The position numbers were made by a program, and so were the translations under genes. The notes under the pieces are model-generated. The model was not told where the DNA came from. It ran no database searches and was given only the letters and a program-made list of their open reading frames with translations. A DNA stretch of 64,000 nucleotides. Origin: Ditylenchus dipsaci. Its lineage: Eukaryota; Nematoda; Chromadorea; Rhabditida; Anguinidae. This document shows, piece by piece, positions 23,690-36,999 of this stretch. The stretch spans positions 124,001-188,000 of the forward strand of contig SADC01001393.1 of assembly GCA_004194705.1 (NCBI GenBank), read 5' to 3'. The stretch's first letter is position 1. Each line of letters opens with the position of its first letter.

Positions 23690-24185
23690 AAAAATTACAA
23701 CAAAAGTCTGTTTTTGCTTGAAAGACTATGGTTTTTAAATGAAGGCAGCAGGTGAAAATACTCGTCAAAATGTGTGAATCTCCTGTCAAAATGTGTAAAT
23801 CTCCCGTCAAATTTTTAAAACTTCTTGTTTTCGGTGTTAACTTTTCAATTTTCATTTTTTTTCAACAGCATGTAGCCCTGAATCTCTAGTTTCCAATAAG
23901 CTATCAACTAGCTGACTACAATATTGAAAAGTGGGAGAACAATTCATTTAAAAAAAATAGATAGGATTTTGAAAAGCATGATTTTCTCATAATTTTTCAT
24001 ATTGTATTCAGCCAGTTTATAGCTTGTTATAAACTAGAGTTCCAGGGCTACACGCTAATGCAAAAAATTAAAAAAATGGAGAAGTAAACACCGAGAATCA
24101 TAAGTTTTAAAAATTTGACGGGAGATTTAATTATTTGACGAGTGTTTTCGATTGGGCCTTTAAATAAATGACTATGGTTCAAAAT
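23690..24185. repeat. Hairpin repeat, TTTGACGGGAGATTT arms
   Basis: Left arm words (TCTCCTGTCAAAATGTG, AGTTTCCAATAAGC) reappear inverted on the right (TTTGACGGGAGATTTAA, AGCTTGTTATAAACTAG), with the centre near 23960. Both sides carry AGCCCTGAATCTC-like words. Confidence 0.65.
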
Positions 24186-24199
24186 TTGAATTAGCGGGC

Positions 24200-24540
24200 T
24201 ACAATTTTCTTTTGTTCTTGACTGTACTCTTTTGGGATTTTTCGAATGACCCAAAAGAGTAAAGTGTGAGACGAAAGAGAAGGGCAGAGCTTTTTCTTGG
24301 AGTCAACGAAACAAGATTTGTTTTATAAAAACTTATTTTTCTCAAATTTTTTAAAACTAGACTGAGCCCATTCATGCCCATAAAGCCCATAAAACCCAGA
24401 GATTCAGGGCTATATGCTGATAAAAATATTAAAAAATTTGCGATCAGAAATTTTTATTTTTGGGTCATTATAAAAAAAACCCCAAAAGAGTACAGTCAAG
24501 AACGAAAGAAAATTGTCCCCCACTAATTCAAATTTCGGAC
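24200..24540. repeat. Hairpin repeat, TTGACTGTACTCTTTTGGG arms
   Basis: TTCTTGACTGTACTCTTTTG at about 24214 mirrors CAAAAGAGTACAGTCAAGAA at about 24484. The centre near 24360 includes another copy of the 'gattcagggcta' word seen in the REEP direct repeats. Confidence 0.7.
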
Positions 24541-24599
24541 TATTTTTTTAATTAGCCTTAAACTACATATGTTCTTGAGATGGTACGCAAATTTTGTGA

Positions 24600-26980
24600 T
24601 TTTCATAGTAATAATAAAAATGTTATTTTGACTTTTAGATTATTATTTTTTCAATACTTTTAAAGGATAAAATCAGTGGTGGTCGATTTTTTTCCGAACG
24701 AGTCTTCTGTTTTTTGCTTACTGTTTTAAGGTAATTTAATTAAAGTATTTTGATGCAAAAAAACATGTTTATAGGATAGGAATTGGGACACAAACACCAA
24801 AGGCACACAAATTATATTTTTTGTGATTGATTGTCGTTCTAAAGACTTTGAGAACTTGACTTTTTTCAAGCATTTTTTATACAATCATTTTAAAAAACAG
24901 CGGAACACGAAAAACTTTTTAAAATAAAAGTTATTAATCAAGACATGTTTGTTAAAAACTCAAAATTAAAAAAAAATAAAAATTATTGGCTTTTAAAGTA
25001 AGACTGTGGTCACATTCCATGGTCTTCATTTTGGTTGACATTTTTAAACTTCTTTTGGATCCAGAATGAATTTTTCAAAAAAAATTGTATTTATTTACTG
25101 CGCAATAGTTCAGAATCTTAATTTTCTTGTACATCAAAAACTTTGAGTTTAAATGTAATATTTCAAAAGTTGTAGGTTGGTCTATGTCGTGGCCAGGTTA
25201 TAAGTAGGATTGGGATAATTACCGGTGATAGTATTTTCGGGAACGTTCCTAAAAAGGGGAAATATTCTTCGGAAAATATAAGAGGTTCAAAATTCAAAAC
25301 GTTGTTGTCCCGAGAAGAATTCAAAATTTATTAAAAAGTTTCTGTTTTGAGAGTTGTTTTCGAGCAAATCAATTATGCGGAGTACTAATCCAGTGCCAGA
25401 AGCAGTGGTTTGCCTGACGAGAAAAAACTTTAGTTATAAAATGTTTAAAAAAAATCAAAAAGATTATCACCGATTTCTGACAGGCTATAAATTCTGCGGT
25501 GATATTTGGAAATATTCCAGAAATTTTTTAGAGTTTTCTATTTATTTCACTTTTTGGATATATATGGACAGCAAAACATCTAAATAATTAGTAGTGAAAT
25601 TGAGGCTACAGCTGTCAAAATTCACAATTTGAAAAAGTAAATTTTTACTTGAAGTAGAAAAAGTTTATTATAATTACATTTTTTAGCAAAAAAAAAAGAG
25701 TAAAAACTGCTGGTCATAGCTAATTAAAATGCAACTTTGCAATCAGAGAGCAAGCAAAAGTGCACACACATATTTGGCTTTAATTGACAAACTTTTTGTT
25801 CTTTCAATTCAAATTCTGTTTTTTACTTGGAAATTATTTATTTTAAGAAAAAATATATAAAAATAAGTTGTAAAATAATAGTTGGGCGGACCTTTTTTGC
25901 AGCTTTTTAGCCAAAAACACAGGTGGGCGTCCATTAGTTTCAAAAAAAGATAATGCCTTTTTCTAGAGTATTTCTACCGTGCTGTAAGAATTTTTGCCGG
26001 AAATTTGTTTTTTTGTAAAACAATTTTCCTTGTGAGACCAACGTCACACTTCAGGGTCCAAAACTGCCGAGTAATTTTAAGTGCCAAAGGCATCAAAAAA
26101 TAATTTGGGGCCAAAATGCTCCAAATGCATAACCATAACAAAAGACAGAAAAACATTTCGCAATTATTGGGAAAACATTTTTAGAAAAAGTTGAATTTTG
26201 CTTGACTAATCAGCTGAGAAAATAGGTCTGCCCATAATAGTAAATACTCAACTAACAACACTCAAGAAATTGCGTTTGCATAATACATGGATTAGAATTA
26301 AGTTGACATGGATATAAAATACACAAATGTTCCTTTTCCTACGCTTAGTTTAGATCACTATTTATTGTAATGACAATTTTTTTAGCAAAAACACCCTATG
26401 ATTTACTATGGATGGTATTCAATTTTCGACCCCAAATTACTAGAATATGACCACGAATTCCCGATCGGCTTTTTGTCGGTGTAACTACCCTACCTGAGCG
26501 CTAATGGTCTTTTTCAGGAAAAAAGGCTGTATGTGAACGGCAAACCCGCCAAATTAATGAATTTACCCTAAAAATTAGTAAAAGCTTTTATGTTTAGTGG
26601 TTTTCTTATATTTTTTTTGAGCTTTTTGAAATCTCATGTGTTAAGTTGATAGCGTGTTATCAAGCTAAGACCTTGAGCTACAAGCTGGTGAAAAAAAATT
26701 GAAATTGAAACAAAGACACCAGGAATAAAAGCTATTCAAATAATTTTTTCGAAAATTCATTAATTTTTCGATAAATTCACGGTTCCAGGAGTTTTGAATT
26801 CGATCCGAAAGAAATTAGAACCTGTGACTACAAAAATTACAACATGCAATAGTAAATCTGAGATCCCTGCCTAGCCTATTGGTTAGCCAAGAAATTTTGT
26901 TCTTTTTTCAAAAATTTTGTGTCATTGTGTTTTTTAATTATTTTTAAAAATTAACCATTCACTTTGTAGTTGATTTTCAA
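24600..26980. other. AT-rich intergenic DNA, no recognised gene
   Basis: Several frames of 60-77 codons lie here, for example 25354-25587 (+). They lack splice context, motifs or codon pattern like the real exons. A GCGGACCTTTTTTGCAGC word near 25886 links to repeats at 46220. Confidence 0.45.
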
Positions 26981-27215
26981 AGGACCATTGCTGTCTCCGA
27001 CAACGGTTGTCCCCAGTCAATTCAAATAAATTTCTTAATGATCGAACTTCTATACGGATTTTTCATCTTGATTTCTAACAAAACTATACCTAAAATTAAA
27101 TTCTAGTCCTTGTTTTCTTAGAAACCAAACTGAAAAAATCCGTGAAGAAGTTCAATGATTAGGCTGAAAAATTCGAATTGGCGGAGGAAAATCCAGAACG
27201 CGTGACCATGGCCTT
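26981..27215. mobile_element. TTAA-target element, AGGGCCATTGCC family (copy 1)
   Basis: 235 bp. It begins AGGACCATTGCTGTCTCCGA and ends CCATGGCCTT before TTAA. The left TTAA is mutated to TTCAA. Interior blocks match the copies at 40761 and 49116 (TTTCTAACAAAACTATACCT, TTCAATGATTAGG). The TTAA preference suggests a piggyBac-like class. Confidence 0.8.
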
Positions 27216-27900
27216 TTAAGATTCTATAGACTTTTCAGAAACTATAGTTACAAATTGAGTGGTCTTCATGAAAAAATAGTCCAAAAATTTATAGAAAAAT
27301 TACAGTACCACAAAAAAGTAAAAAAAAATGTCGGCCTCTAGGTGGGGAAAAACTCAAGGGTTAGGGGCCGTGAGGTTGGTGTAGAGACGTTTCCTCGAAA
27401 ATAAAACTTTTTTCGTTTCCGAGGAAACTTTTCCTAATTTGAAGCTTGGTCTCCCTGTTGACTTTTTTCAACTTTTTTCGATTTTTTAAATATTCACTTA
27501 TTTAGGCTTAGGCTCAGGGCAGGCCAGCGCATTTTAGGTACTCAAATGTGTGGCTTAAACACTTTTTGAACTAATTTTTTTTTGCAAAAAATCAAGAGGG
27601 ACTAAGGCATGAAAAAAGTTTCGTTTTTAAGGAAAAGTCTATGCACCGTGAAATTGAGTTTTGACTACAGTTTAAACATAAGAAGGGTGTCTTTCAAAAA
27701 TATATATATCTTTTTGTGGACAATTTTGAAAGTGGCACAACATGCATAGAAACAATAAATTTTCATTATTACATCAATTTTTAAAAGTTCGAACTCCAAT
27801 TGTCGCGCAAAATGATGTTGAACTTGATATAAAAAATATGCATTTTTCCAATATTAATATAAAGAAATTAGCCAAATAATCTAATCAGGCAGTTCTGCTT

Positions 27901-30900
27901 TTACTTGTATTTTTTCATTAGTGTTTTGACTTCAGCAAGTGCTTCCTTGTCAGAATCATCAGCTGGCTCCAACTCGCTAGCCTGTTTCAGGTATTTGGCT
28001 GCATTAGTCTTGTCACTCACTGCTATATAGGCCTTGGCTAGGTACCTAAAATTATTAAGTTCGTAACTTTTCTGAATTACAAAAGTTCAGTCTCATGATC
28101 ACACATGGTTTGGTGCAATCTTGGACTTTGATGATTAAACATTCTGTACTACAGTCAAAACTCCCATTAACGTAATGCTTTTTGAAAATACAGTCGACTC
28201 TCTCGTTAACAAACTCGAAGGGTTCCGACGTATTACTTCGTTAACGAGAGAGCTTGTTAACGACAATGTATCATGGTTCATTTATAGTCAAATATTGCAA
28301 GCAAATTTTGTTTTAAATAAATGCCTTCTTAGATTCAAAATGTTGCGAGAAACACGAAAAATTGTTTCAGCCAGTATAAGCACACACAGAAACCATAAAC
28401 AAGCTTTTTATCTAATTTGTGCTGTTGAACTTGTGCTGTGGAGTAACTTAAACCGAAGTAGCCCCTAAATAGCTTGAAAAATCTATTTTTGACTGAAAAA
28501 TGTCTGATTAATCAGATTCTTCACAACTTATCGCATCGATGATCTCTGAGAAATCTTCTCTCAATAAGTGATAAAATGTATTTTTTGAAAGATGAAATAT
28601 AATGTATCCTTTTTTACTCTTGTATGTAAGTGAATACAGTCAACTCTCGCTATAAGATACCTTTGCCCTGAAATTTCTTCTAAAAAAGGGCCCAGTTCAA
28701 TTTTTTCACTTCAGTTTAATTAAAGCTAGAATGTAACAAATTTATGGCGCTGCTCGGTTATAATCACAGCACCATCCGCTCCACTTCCCAATCCTTGCAC
28801 CTAGTCAGTTATGACCCCTCTATTTTAGGAGTGGTCAAAAACCATTTTTGAGTAAACATTTTGCCATAAAAGACTAGCACAGCACTTTTTATAGGGCGAA
28901 AGGGCTGTATAGGGAGGGATCGGCCACTTTAGATGACCACTTTAGGCTCACTTATTTAGAGCGATATTAGCGGATTCCTCCAATTCCTGATCTATTTTTA
29001 TATACTATCATTAAAAAAACTATTTTCGATTTTTCGTGCTAGTTTTTTCTGTTGCCATGTCATCTGCTTGAGGATCCATCAATGAAAGATCCTCAGAATC
29101 TACACTTTGCTTGAAAAAAAAGTACTCACAAGAGGTTGTCAATCCACTTGTTAGGTCTGATCCTCTCGACTTCCAGGAAATCAGCCAAAGCCTCTTGAAA
29201 TGTAGCTTTTGGAGGAGCAACGAACAGAGTGGATGCGACACTCTTCTCCAGCCAGGATAAAGAAGCCACAGAGAAGGCAAATCGGCCACGCATATGCAAT
29301 AAAGAGTACTCTGCAGGGTCCATGGCCAGACCTTTGTCCAAATAATCCTAAAAATTGGGTGAGTTAAAATAATTGGCTACAATTAGGCGACAGCAAACAC
29401 AAATCAGGGCTGGACTGTAATACCTGTTTTTATTTGATATTTTCAAAAAAAGTCTAATTTGGCATTGAGCCCAAAGACGGCGAAAGTTATTTTTAGGGCC
29501 TCCTCTCAAAAGTGTATGTTGACAACTTTTTCGAACTTCCCTGGTCGTTATTCGTGCAGAAAACATGTTTTTAGGCAGCGGAGGAAAATTGTTCCAAATT
29601 TTTTTTTTCCAAAATATAAGAACTTTTGGCGCTAATAGCGAATATACCTCCCCCCCCAAGAATCCGACCTTTAAAAATTGCTGTAACTACCCTTGCAAAC
29701 AACAAGTTCAGGCTTAGCTCTTAGGCTTGGGGGTAAGCCAGCGTGCGGAAGTTGTGACTAATAAAGAGTTTGCGCACATTTTCCGGGGTCTGGGACATAA
29801 ATTTGGGTACTTTTTACTAAAGTAAAAAAGGTGGAAATCGTTGGTGGGGGGGGGATTATTCGCTTCTAGGGTCGAACTTTTTTAAACTTTATTTGACTTT
29901 GTAGCCATTCAGGCAAACCACCTTCTATAAGAGTATTGTACCATGTTTTGGTCACTGGAGCTGAGCAAAAGATATTTTATATATTAATCTTGGATATGAA
30001 TACGAGCAAAAATTTTCATAAAATGCATATAGAGGCTCTTTTTGCCTAGCTCTAGTGAGCAAAACGCAGTAGAATACCCTTAAAGAAGGTGGTTCGCCTT
30101 GATGGACTAAAAGTCAAATTTTGGTCTAAAAGAAAAAGTTCGTCCGCCAAATTGACCAATTTTTTTTCTGTTTACTTGAAAATTTACCAACCTTGAAAAC
30201 ATATCCCTGCTCAATTTCTCCTTGGTGGGAAGCAAGCTGGACAGTGCTCCAGTCACCACAGCTGCCCATTTAGTGGCTAGGAAATGTTGGTTTTTCAATT
30301 TGACTGCTTTCTCTGCATACTTCTGACCTAGAATCTATCGTTTTTTTGGATAAAACCAGGGTTGGTGGACGGGAAATTTCTAGGGAAAGTTTCAAGCGGG
30401 AAAATTCAAAAAAATTTCACAACTTACAATGTTTGCTTTTGGATATCAACTTACTCTTGTTTTTTTGTTTGTGTTTCCGCTTATCATGCCTTACTCACAG
30501 ATTTTCGATGTCTGCTGGCAGAAAAATATCGTAGAGTTGGGAATATCACAAGAAAAAGTGGCTTATCTAGCAATTGTAAGAAAATAACGTTTTCGCAGGA
30601 GGATTTAGCGGGATGTAATTCCATGGCAGACTGTTCCACGGATGATTTCCAGACCTTTGTGACCCATGAGCCACTTTCTAAAACTAGGTACAAATGGTTT
30701 TTAGTCTCTTCACCCTCAAAAATCAACGCCACTGATAAGACGCACATAGTTTCGTCGAATCATGAGAAAGAACATCATGATCACGAGATTCCCGCATATA
30801 CGATGGCAATAATTCCCTTAGAAACCAGGTATTCAGAAGTGCTAGTGTCCCCAAAACAGGCCTGTGGAGCAGATTAGAGGTATTGCGATGAGAAATTTCC

Positions 30901-33900
30901 ACATCAGTGACAATGGTCAATTTTGACCTGCGAAGTTTCAGCTAATTTTGACTGCTTTATAGGTGAAAACTACTATGTGACCCAAGCACCACATGAATCT
31001 ACAAACGAAGAGGAACCCTTGGAAGATCCTATTCCAATGAGTAGAGAAAGCGATGGTAGAACCAAATGAAGAAATTATTGAAGAAACTAACGCATTTGAA
31101 GATTAATTTGATCTATTTATGCATTATTTAGATTGAGTTGTTATTTTTTTCTATATAAAAGTCTTTGTCAAACTTTCCCGATTTTTTCCCGAATTTGGGA
31201 ATTTTCCCGGGAAACTAACAACCCTAGATAAAACGGAAAAATGCCTTCTTTTCTCGAAAAAGTGCCTCTTTTTGTGAAAAAGTGCATCCTTTTTTCTTTT
31301 AATTATAAAAGCATAAGTATGCCTATTTTTTCAAAATGATGCCTCCAGATAGCCCTTCGATTCTAGTTTCTAACGAGGTGTCATTGATCGCATCATCTTT
31401 GAAAATTATAACACAAATGTGTAAAAGTATGAAGCAAGTGAGAAAAATAATTTGGTTCATACTTTCTTTTTTTGCTACATTCAGCAAAGATGTTGCAACA
31501 GCTGATACGTTGTTAGAAAATCGAATCGCAGTGCTACCTGAAGGCATTATCACTTTGAAAAAATGAGCATATTTATGCCTTTTTAATTAAAAAATATAAG
31601 AGGTGGCACATTTCAACACAAAGGAGGCAATTTTCCGCCAAAAAGAGGCATTTTTACCTATCGTCCGTTTCTTTTTAACTACCGTATTTATTCTAATTGC
31701 TGCCCAGTCTCTATTAAACGCCCATGGGCGCTTATTAGAATAAATACGGTAATTCTAAATTTAGCTGTAGACTCGAACCTTCTAACAAAAGGTCTTTCTT
31801 TCTGGGTTCTTTGGCTTGTAACTGTGTCGAGATCTGGTGAGTAGCTCTAGCTAATCGCCAAAGCACTTCCACATTATCTTGCTGAGCTGGATCACTGTTA
31901 TAAATCTAAAAATTAATGTTCACATCAGTTTTTTTTTCGACGACTGACGCTAGAAACCCCTCCCCCAAATCACCAACTCTTCGGAGGGTTGCAAAAGCCC
32001 CCAATTTTTTTTCTTCAAAATCATTGTTGGTTTTCGTTCTTTTTTGGATTAGGGTCAGGGTGAAAATGTCGGCTATACTATAGAATGCCCCACCCCGGCT
32101 TTTCCTCAAGGGTGAAGAACTCGTCTCATATTGATTCTCGTGCTCTTAAAAAGGCCGCAAACACTTTGGTTTCTGAAAAATCGTACAAATTCGATTTGCT
32201 TTGGTCCCCCAAATTTTTGGGAAAAAATACAATTTGGTCATTTTTCGTCAAAAAGTGCCATCTTATCCAGTGCTTTTTGCCATTTTTGAATCGAAAAAGA
32301 AAAGATTCTGACGTAAAACTTCAAAAATAAAAAAGATTTGGGGTCTTAAAAAAGGAAAAATCTTTTTAAAAATTCCTATCCCAGATTTAGAGTCTCTTTT
32401 GCCACGGCCTTTTCTGGCGCGAATTAAATTTTTTTTTAATTTTTTAAAAATTTTTACCTTGGGGACCAAGGCAAATCGAATTTTTTTTCTGGATTTTACA
32501 GAAATCAAACTGTTTCCGTGCTGTTTTAGAGCACGATAATCAATATGAGACGGGTCCCTTCCCGTTGAAGAAAAACTAAATTTTGCTCTGGCTGGGGGAG
32601 GGTTCCATTCTATAGTGGTACCGAAATGTCTTACGCGCTTTTTCGGAGTACTTTTTAATAGAGTTCTATAAGAAAAAATTTAGGCTAAGTGGGTTGCTTG
32701 ACTAACCTTTTTAAGAGAATCATACGCTTGTTGACCTTCTCCTTTTCATGGTGATCATCAATGACTTGAAACTGAAATTATGTTAGTTAGCTATTTTTAT
32801 CTTGCAAACTCTCAATTTTTACTTCAAAACAAATCGGAAAAATTCTCAAAAAGTAAACCCAGTTCCGAAATGGCTTCATTGGATCCCGAACCTGGATTAT
32901 GTACAGTCCACTCTATACCAGCAACCCTAAGAACCGGCCCGGGATGCCGGTTTATCGAGGGTAAGTTTGGTTTAATTTTCTTGCCAGGCAGTCGAATCAG
33001 GCTTTTCACAGTGCCAGTTTACTAAAAAAACCAGTTTAGCCGGGTTGCCGGTTTATAGAGAGTTGGTTGCAGTTGTATTTCTCATTTAACCTCCAAACCC
33101 ACACGAAAAACCTTGCGATAAGTAAATATTAACTTGCATTCAGTCTCGATTGAACAAAATTGTGTGCAGTCACGGTTTTTTGCTTAAGCGATATTAATAT
33201 AGAGTATATTAGGATGGACTCAAAGTACCGTATTTTCTCTAATAAGAGCCCATGGGCGCTCATTTTTCAAAACCTCGAAAATCTGAAGATTTTTAAGTCG
33301 ATCTCAAGATTTTTGGGTGAAATATCAAATTGTAAAAAAGTGGAATCGGTAGAACTCGTCAGAGTTTAGAAAACGCATTAAACAGGTTTGCAAAATATTC
33401 TCTCTCGGCTGAGATATAGGTGTTCAAATTTGGGGGTGGGCGCTTATTAGAGGATGAGCGCTTATTAGAGGAAATACGGTATGTGTCAAAATGTGTGTCT
33501 TTCTTGTTTTTTGTGAGTATATACGTGGCTGACTCAGTTACTATGGAAAAACTTTTTAGCAGGCTGTTATCCACCAAACTGAACAAGTTCCAAAAACTAA
33601 ATAAAAAAGGTGTCTGACCCTAGACGGGAAAAATGAAATTTTTGGCAGAAAAACGAAAAATTTTACCTCCTGATCTGTCATTTTGTGGTTTGGCTACTAT
33701 TAGAAATTAACAAGTGTGGGCAAGCAGACAAAAAAGAAAGGAAATATAATATGTGCTGCTGCTGTCCTAAAGCAATAGATCAATCAGTGGGTGGGTCTTC
33801 CAAACTGCTCATCCGCATTGACTAAAAGAAAAGGAAAAGGAGAAAAAAAGACTAGACGCATATTCACTCTCTGGAACATTTATATAGGGGGATGATGATT

Positions 33901-36900
33901 AAGGTGACTAAATATTGTTTTGTATTCTATCTATGTTTCTTCTTCTGCTACTTGTATGACTAAATATACATCTGGATTCCTTTTAAAAAAAGAGAAAAGG
34001 CAAGTGGATTGAAATTCGGTAGAAAGGGAGAGCAGAAAAATCTTTTTGACATGATTAAATATTCTAGATAAAAAAAAGAGGTGTATGAGGATTTTTTTGA
34101 TTTGATTGACAGCACAGTTTTGCTTTTTGAATGGAAATTTTGAAAAAATATGGCTGTAATTAATTTACACCGTCAAATTTTGGTTTTTTTTCAAAAATTT
34201 GGTGGAGTGAATGAATAATTTTAGGGTGTAAATAATTATTTTGACGGGATATTTGCCTGAAAATACAATATCGGGTTCTTATCCCTTATCCCGGACTACA
34301 TTTTAGAGCATATTTTCAGAGACTTTTCTCACTGATTATTCTCAATTTTTTACGCCTTTCAGCTACTTCAATTAACTCAAAAATTTCCTTTTTTAAATTA
34401 AAAATATACAAACCGCAGCATAAAATTGATAAAAGAAAGTGAGAAAAGTCTTTGAAAAGATGCTCTGAAAATGTAGTCCGGGATAAGGGATAAGTACCCA
34501 ACATTGACGTGGTTAAAAATTGTAATGACGGGATAAAACAATTTGAGCCATTTTTTAATTTTCCCTTTTGGGCAGAAGAGAAATTTATACCATATATGAT
34601 CTTTTAAATAGCCAATTTACGAATCTTAGACAAGTTACAAGTGGCATGCTCGTTGGCCCCCGCCAATTCAAAAAATGTTCCTAATCATTCAACTTATGTT
34701 AGGATTTTTAAAATTGGTTTCCAACAAAATTTAGCTAAATTGAATTTTAGGTAAAGTTTCATCAGAAACACAATCATGAAATTTCGTAAAAAAGGCAATG
34801 ATTATGAAAATACCCATTGACGGGCATGCCCTTTTGAAAGTGCGAGACAGTCACGGCTATGTTTTCACAATGATTTCTACCATGGTTGGCAACTTTATTT
34901 GCGTTTTTCTCAAGGGCTCTTGAGAAAAGATAGGTAGGGAGAGAGGCCAACCCTGGTAGTTGGGGGATTCATCGGGAGAGGGAAGGTTCACTATTAGCGC
35001 CAATAATTTTAACGAAAATACCGGCACTAATAGACCCTCATATTGAACGATGGAAGTAGCAAAAAATAGTAGAAGACCCGTTTAATAAAAGCCATTTATC
35101 CACTCTTGAACCCAAAAAACTAACCTGATTACTAGAGTTGTCTGCAATATTAGAGCCAGGTACAGCCTCAACATTGTTGCCGCTTTTTACCGCTGAAGCA
35201 TAGCTGCTTGGACTCAGCAATCTGAAAGTCCGTATTTTATATTGATTTTCTGCAAATTTTAAGCAAAACCAACGGGGTGGTCCACTCCTGACCATTGGCA
35301 TCCTCCTCATCTATAGCATCTGCATAGTCACTGTCGGAGGTCATGGAGTCCACACGGAATACTTGGGGTTTTTCTGCTGATATAGGCACTGGTACATATG
35401 CAGGCCTAACATTGTTGTCATTGGTGTGATTGTGGTTGACTATGGGTTGGTTATTGCTGGAGGTAGTAGGCTTTTGGGGCTCAGGCCTTTGCTCAGCCCT
35501 TCTTCCAAGCTTTTCATCCTTTTCTTCACCAATGTCACATCCATTCTGAAAAAAAGTTATTTTCAGAGTTTTTTAAACATGTTTACATATGCACCCATGT
35601 AAACAATTTAAGTTGAATGCACAGACATAAAAAAGTTCAGGCAGCGATGTTTTAGTTCAATACTTTTTAGTTTTGAAAATATTTTCGACCGAAAATTTTA
35701 TTCTGATATATTCTGACCTTCTGCTGCGAGTAATCTCGATCAAACGCTATGTCGCTGGAAAGAGCCTGTATCAAGTAAATTTTCGACGCTACTCTTTAAT
35801 AACAACCTAACCCCATACAATTCCCTACCCAAAAAAAAAGCTTCTCGGAATATCAGGTCCCCTAAAAAAATTTTTAAGCCTAAGGGCTAAGCCTAATCCC
35901 TAAGCCTAAAAATTATGGGGGGGGGGGAGAGTACCGTATTTACTGTATTAAGTCCCCATGGGGAGTTATTTTTCAACCTCTAAAAAATCGAAAAATTTTG
36001 AGGTCGATTTTAAGATTTTTGGGTGCTCAACCAAAATCTGAAAAGTGTAATCAGGTAAACTCGCGGCAACTAAGAAAACGCAAAAAAACAGATTTGCGAA
36101 ATGTTCGCTCTAGGATGAGATATAAGGTCCGTAGGGTGAGGACTTATTAGAGGGTGGGGAGTTAATACAGTAAATACGGTATTCCCGAGGAGCTGTTGGG
36201 AGGGGGGGGGGTGGTTTATTCCAGTATCGCCGAATTTTAGATACAACTTATTTTGGATCGCTTTACCATTAGGCCACCACTCAACTTTAGATTCAAAAAA
36301 GATCTGGATGCCAAAAATATAATAGAAGAAACTAGAATTCCCATGAATACTGACTTTACAAAGAGCTGATCAAGAAAGATCAAGGCGTGAACAGACAAGC
36401 AAGAATAATCGACTTAAAAGAGAAAAATCGCTCAAAAGTGACTCTGGATGCATGGACGGGGCTTCGAGTTGAGATGCGCACACCCAAATACCTCAGACAC
36501 AAATCACTCGAAAGTGACTCTGTCTGTGACTCCATCTTTTTTTTGCTTTTGAGGGTATCCAGGTACTCTTTCAAGTTGGTTTAACTTGGGAGACCAAGGC
36601 AAAAAGTCAAAATTCCGGTTAAAAATTTTTTCTGGGAAGTGCTTTCCCACACCTGAAGACATGTTTTTTGTAAAAATTTCATTGTTTTACGTCGAAGAAA
36701 AATCATTTGGGCGATGTCAGGCGAGTCCCGCAAAGTGCATTTCAGCTCACATTTTTTGTTTTGAGTACAACTACCTGAGATCAGCATGTTGCACTAGCAT
36801 CTGACTATACTGTTCGGCTAGCCTGGTGTATCTTTTGTAAAGGAATATAAGAATGCCAGCCTGCACGGTTATGGCACCGGCAACTAACGCTATAACTCCA

Positions 36901-36929
36901 TAAGTTGATTTGTTGTTGCCGAAATCCAT
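27901..36929 (-). CDS. RMDN-family (regulator of microtubule dynamics) protein, membrane-anchored
   Basis: Nine exons on the minus strand: 36929-36775, 35754-35718, 35545-35293, 35221-35125, 32771-32707, 31905-31779, 30327-30188, 29347-29130, 28045-27901 (stop TAA); about 412 residues. Exon 1 encodes an N-terminal transmembrane segment (GVIALVAGAITVQAGILIFL) followed by basic residues, like RMDN2/3. Exons 3-4 give a polar acidic linker (FRVDSMTSDSDYADA). Exons 5-9 give the helical TPR-like domain: VEVLWRLARA, QKYAEKAVKL, LATKWAAVV, HMRGRFAFSVASLSWLEKSV, FQEALADFLEVE and a final NLLYLAKAYIAVSDKTNAAK. RMDN3 tethers ER and mitochondria in vertebrates; here only family membership is supported. 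Two joins need one extra base each: the exon 3 donor near 35291-35294 and the T-run at 32743-32746. All introns are loaded with transposons. Confidence 0.82.
28185..28275. repeat. Short hairpin, GTCGACTCTCGTTAAC type
   Basis: ACTCTCTCGTTAACAAACTC mirrors CGTTAACGAGAGAGCTTG. A related hairpin lies at 16350-16430 (CTCTCGATTTAACGAA...TTCGTTAAATCGAGAG). The CAGTCAACTCTCG-type start resembles pogo-like element ends. It lies between the last two RMDN exons. Confidence 0.6.
29628..29873. mobile_element. GGCGCTA-family element in an RMDN intron
   Basis: 246 bp, flanked by GAACTTTT (29620-29627 and 29874-29881). Ends are GGCGCTAATAGCGAATATAC and the complement of GACCCTAGAAGCGAATAATC, each next to a C/G homopolymer. 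Confidence 0.88.
30357..31226. mobile_element. hAT-like element in an RMDN intron
   Basis: 870 bp, flanked by GATAAAAC (30349-30356 and 31227-31234). Ends are CAGGGTTGGTGGACGGGAAA and the complement of TAGGGTTGTTAGTTTCCCGG. A 171-codon frame (30362-30877) runs into its left half but has no recognisable transposase motif. The element starts only about 20 bp upstream of exon 7's acceptor. Confidence 0.9.
31682..31749. mobile_element. CCGTATTT-family element, 68-bp copy B
   Basis: Flanked by TA. It consists of little more than the two ends CCGTATTTATTCTAATTGC and GCGCTTATTAGAATAAATACGG. It lies 29 bp from the donor of RMDN exon 6. Confidence 0.85.
33228..33479. mobile_element. CCGTATTT-family element, copy C
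   Basis: 252 bp, flanked by TA. Ends CCGTATTTTCTCTAATAAGA and complement, with an internal CCCATGGGCGC palindrome. Lies in an RMDN intron. Confidence 0.85.
34152..34560. mobile_element. Diverged relative of the 12029 element
   Basis: Ends GGCTGTAATTAATTTACACC and the complement of GGCTCAAATTGTTTTATCCC match those of 12029-12865. Two inverted arms carry CTTATCCCGGACTACATTTT and its complement. Flanks no longer show a clean duplication. Lies in an RMDN intron. Confidence 0.7.
35934..36179. mobile_element. CCGTATTT-family element, copy D
   Basis: 246 bp, flanked by TA. Ends CCGTATTTACTGTATTAAGT and complement; CCCCATGGGGAG palindrome inside. Lies between RMDN exons 1 and 2. Confidence 0.85.
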
Positions 36930-36999
36930 GCAGAATACAGCCAAAGCAACACCAACTATACTTTTATTTCAATTGTACTTCAAATAATATTTTGTTGTG

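Noticed and set aside
25354..25587. 77-codon frame in the AT-rich spacer
   Set aside because: No splice sites in phase, no homology recognised, amino-acid composition matches random AT-rich sequence.
30362..30877. 171-codon plus-strand frame antisense to RMDN
   Set aside because: It lies within a hAT-like element with clean flanks, is interrupted shortly after, and shows no transposase or other motif I recognise.
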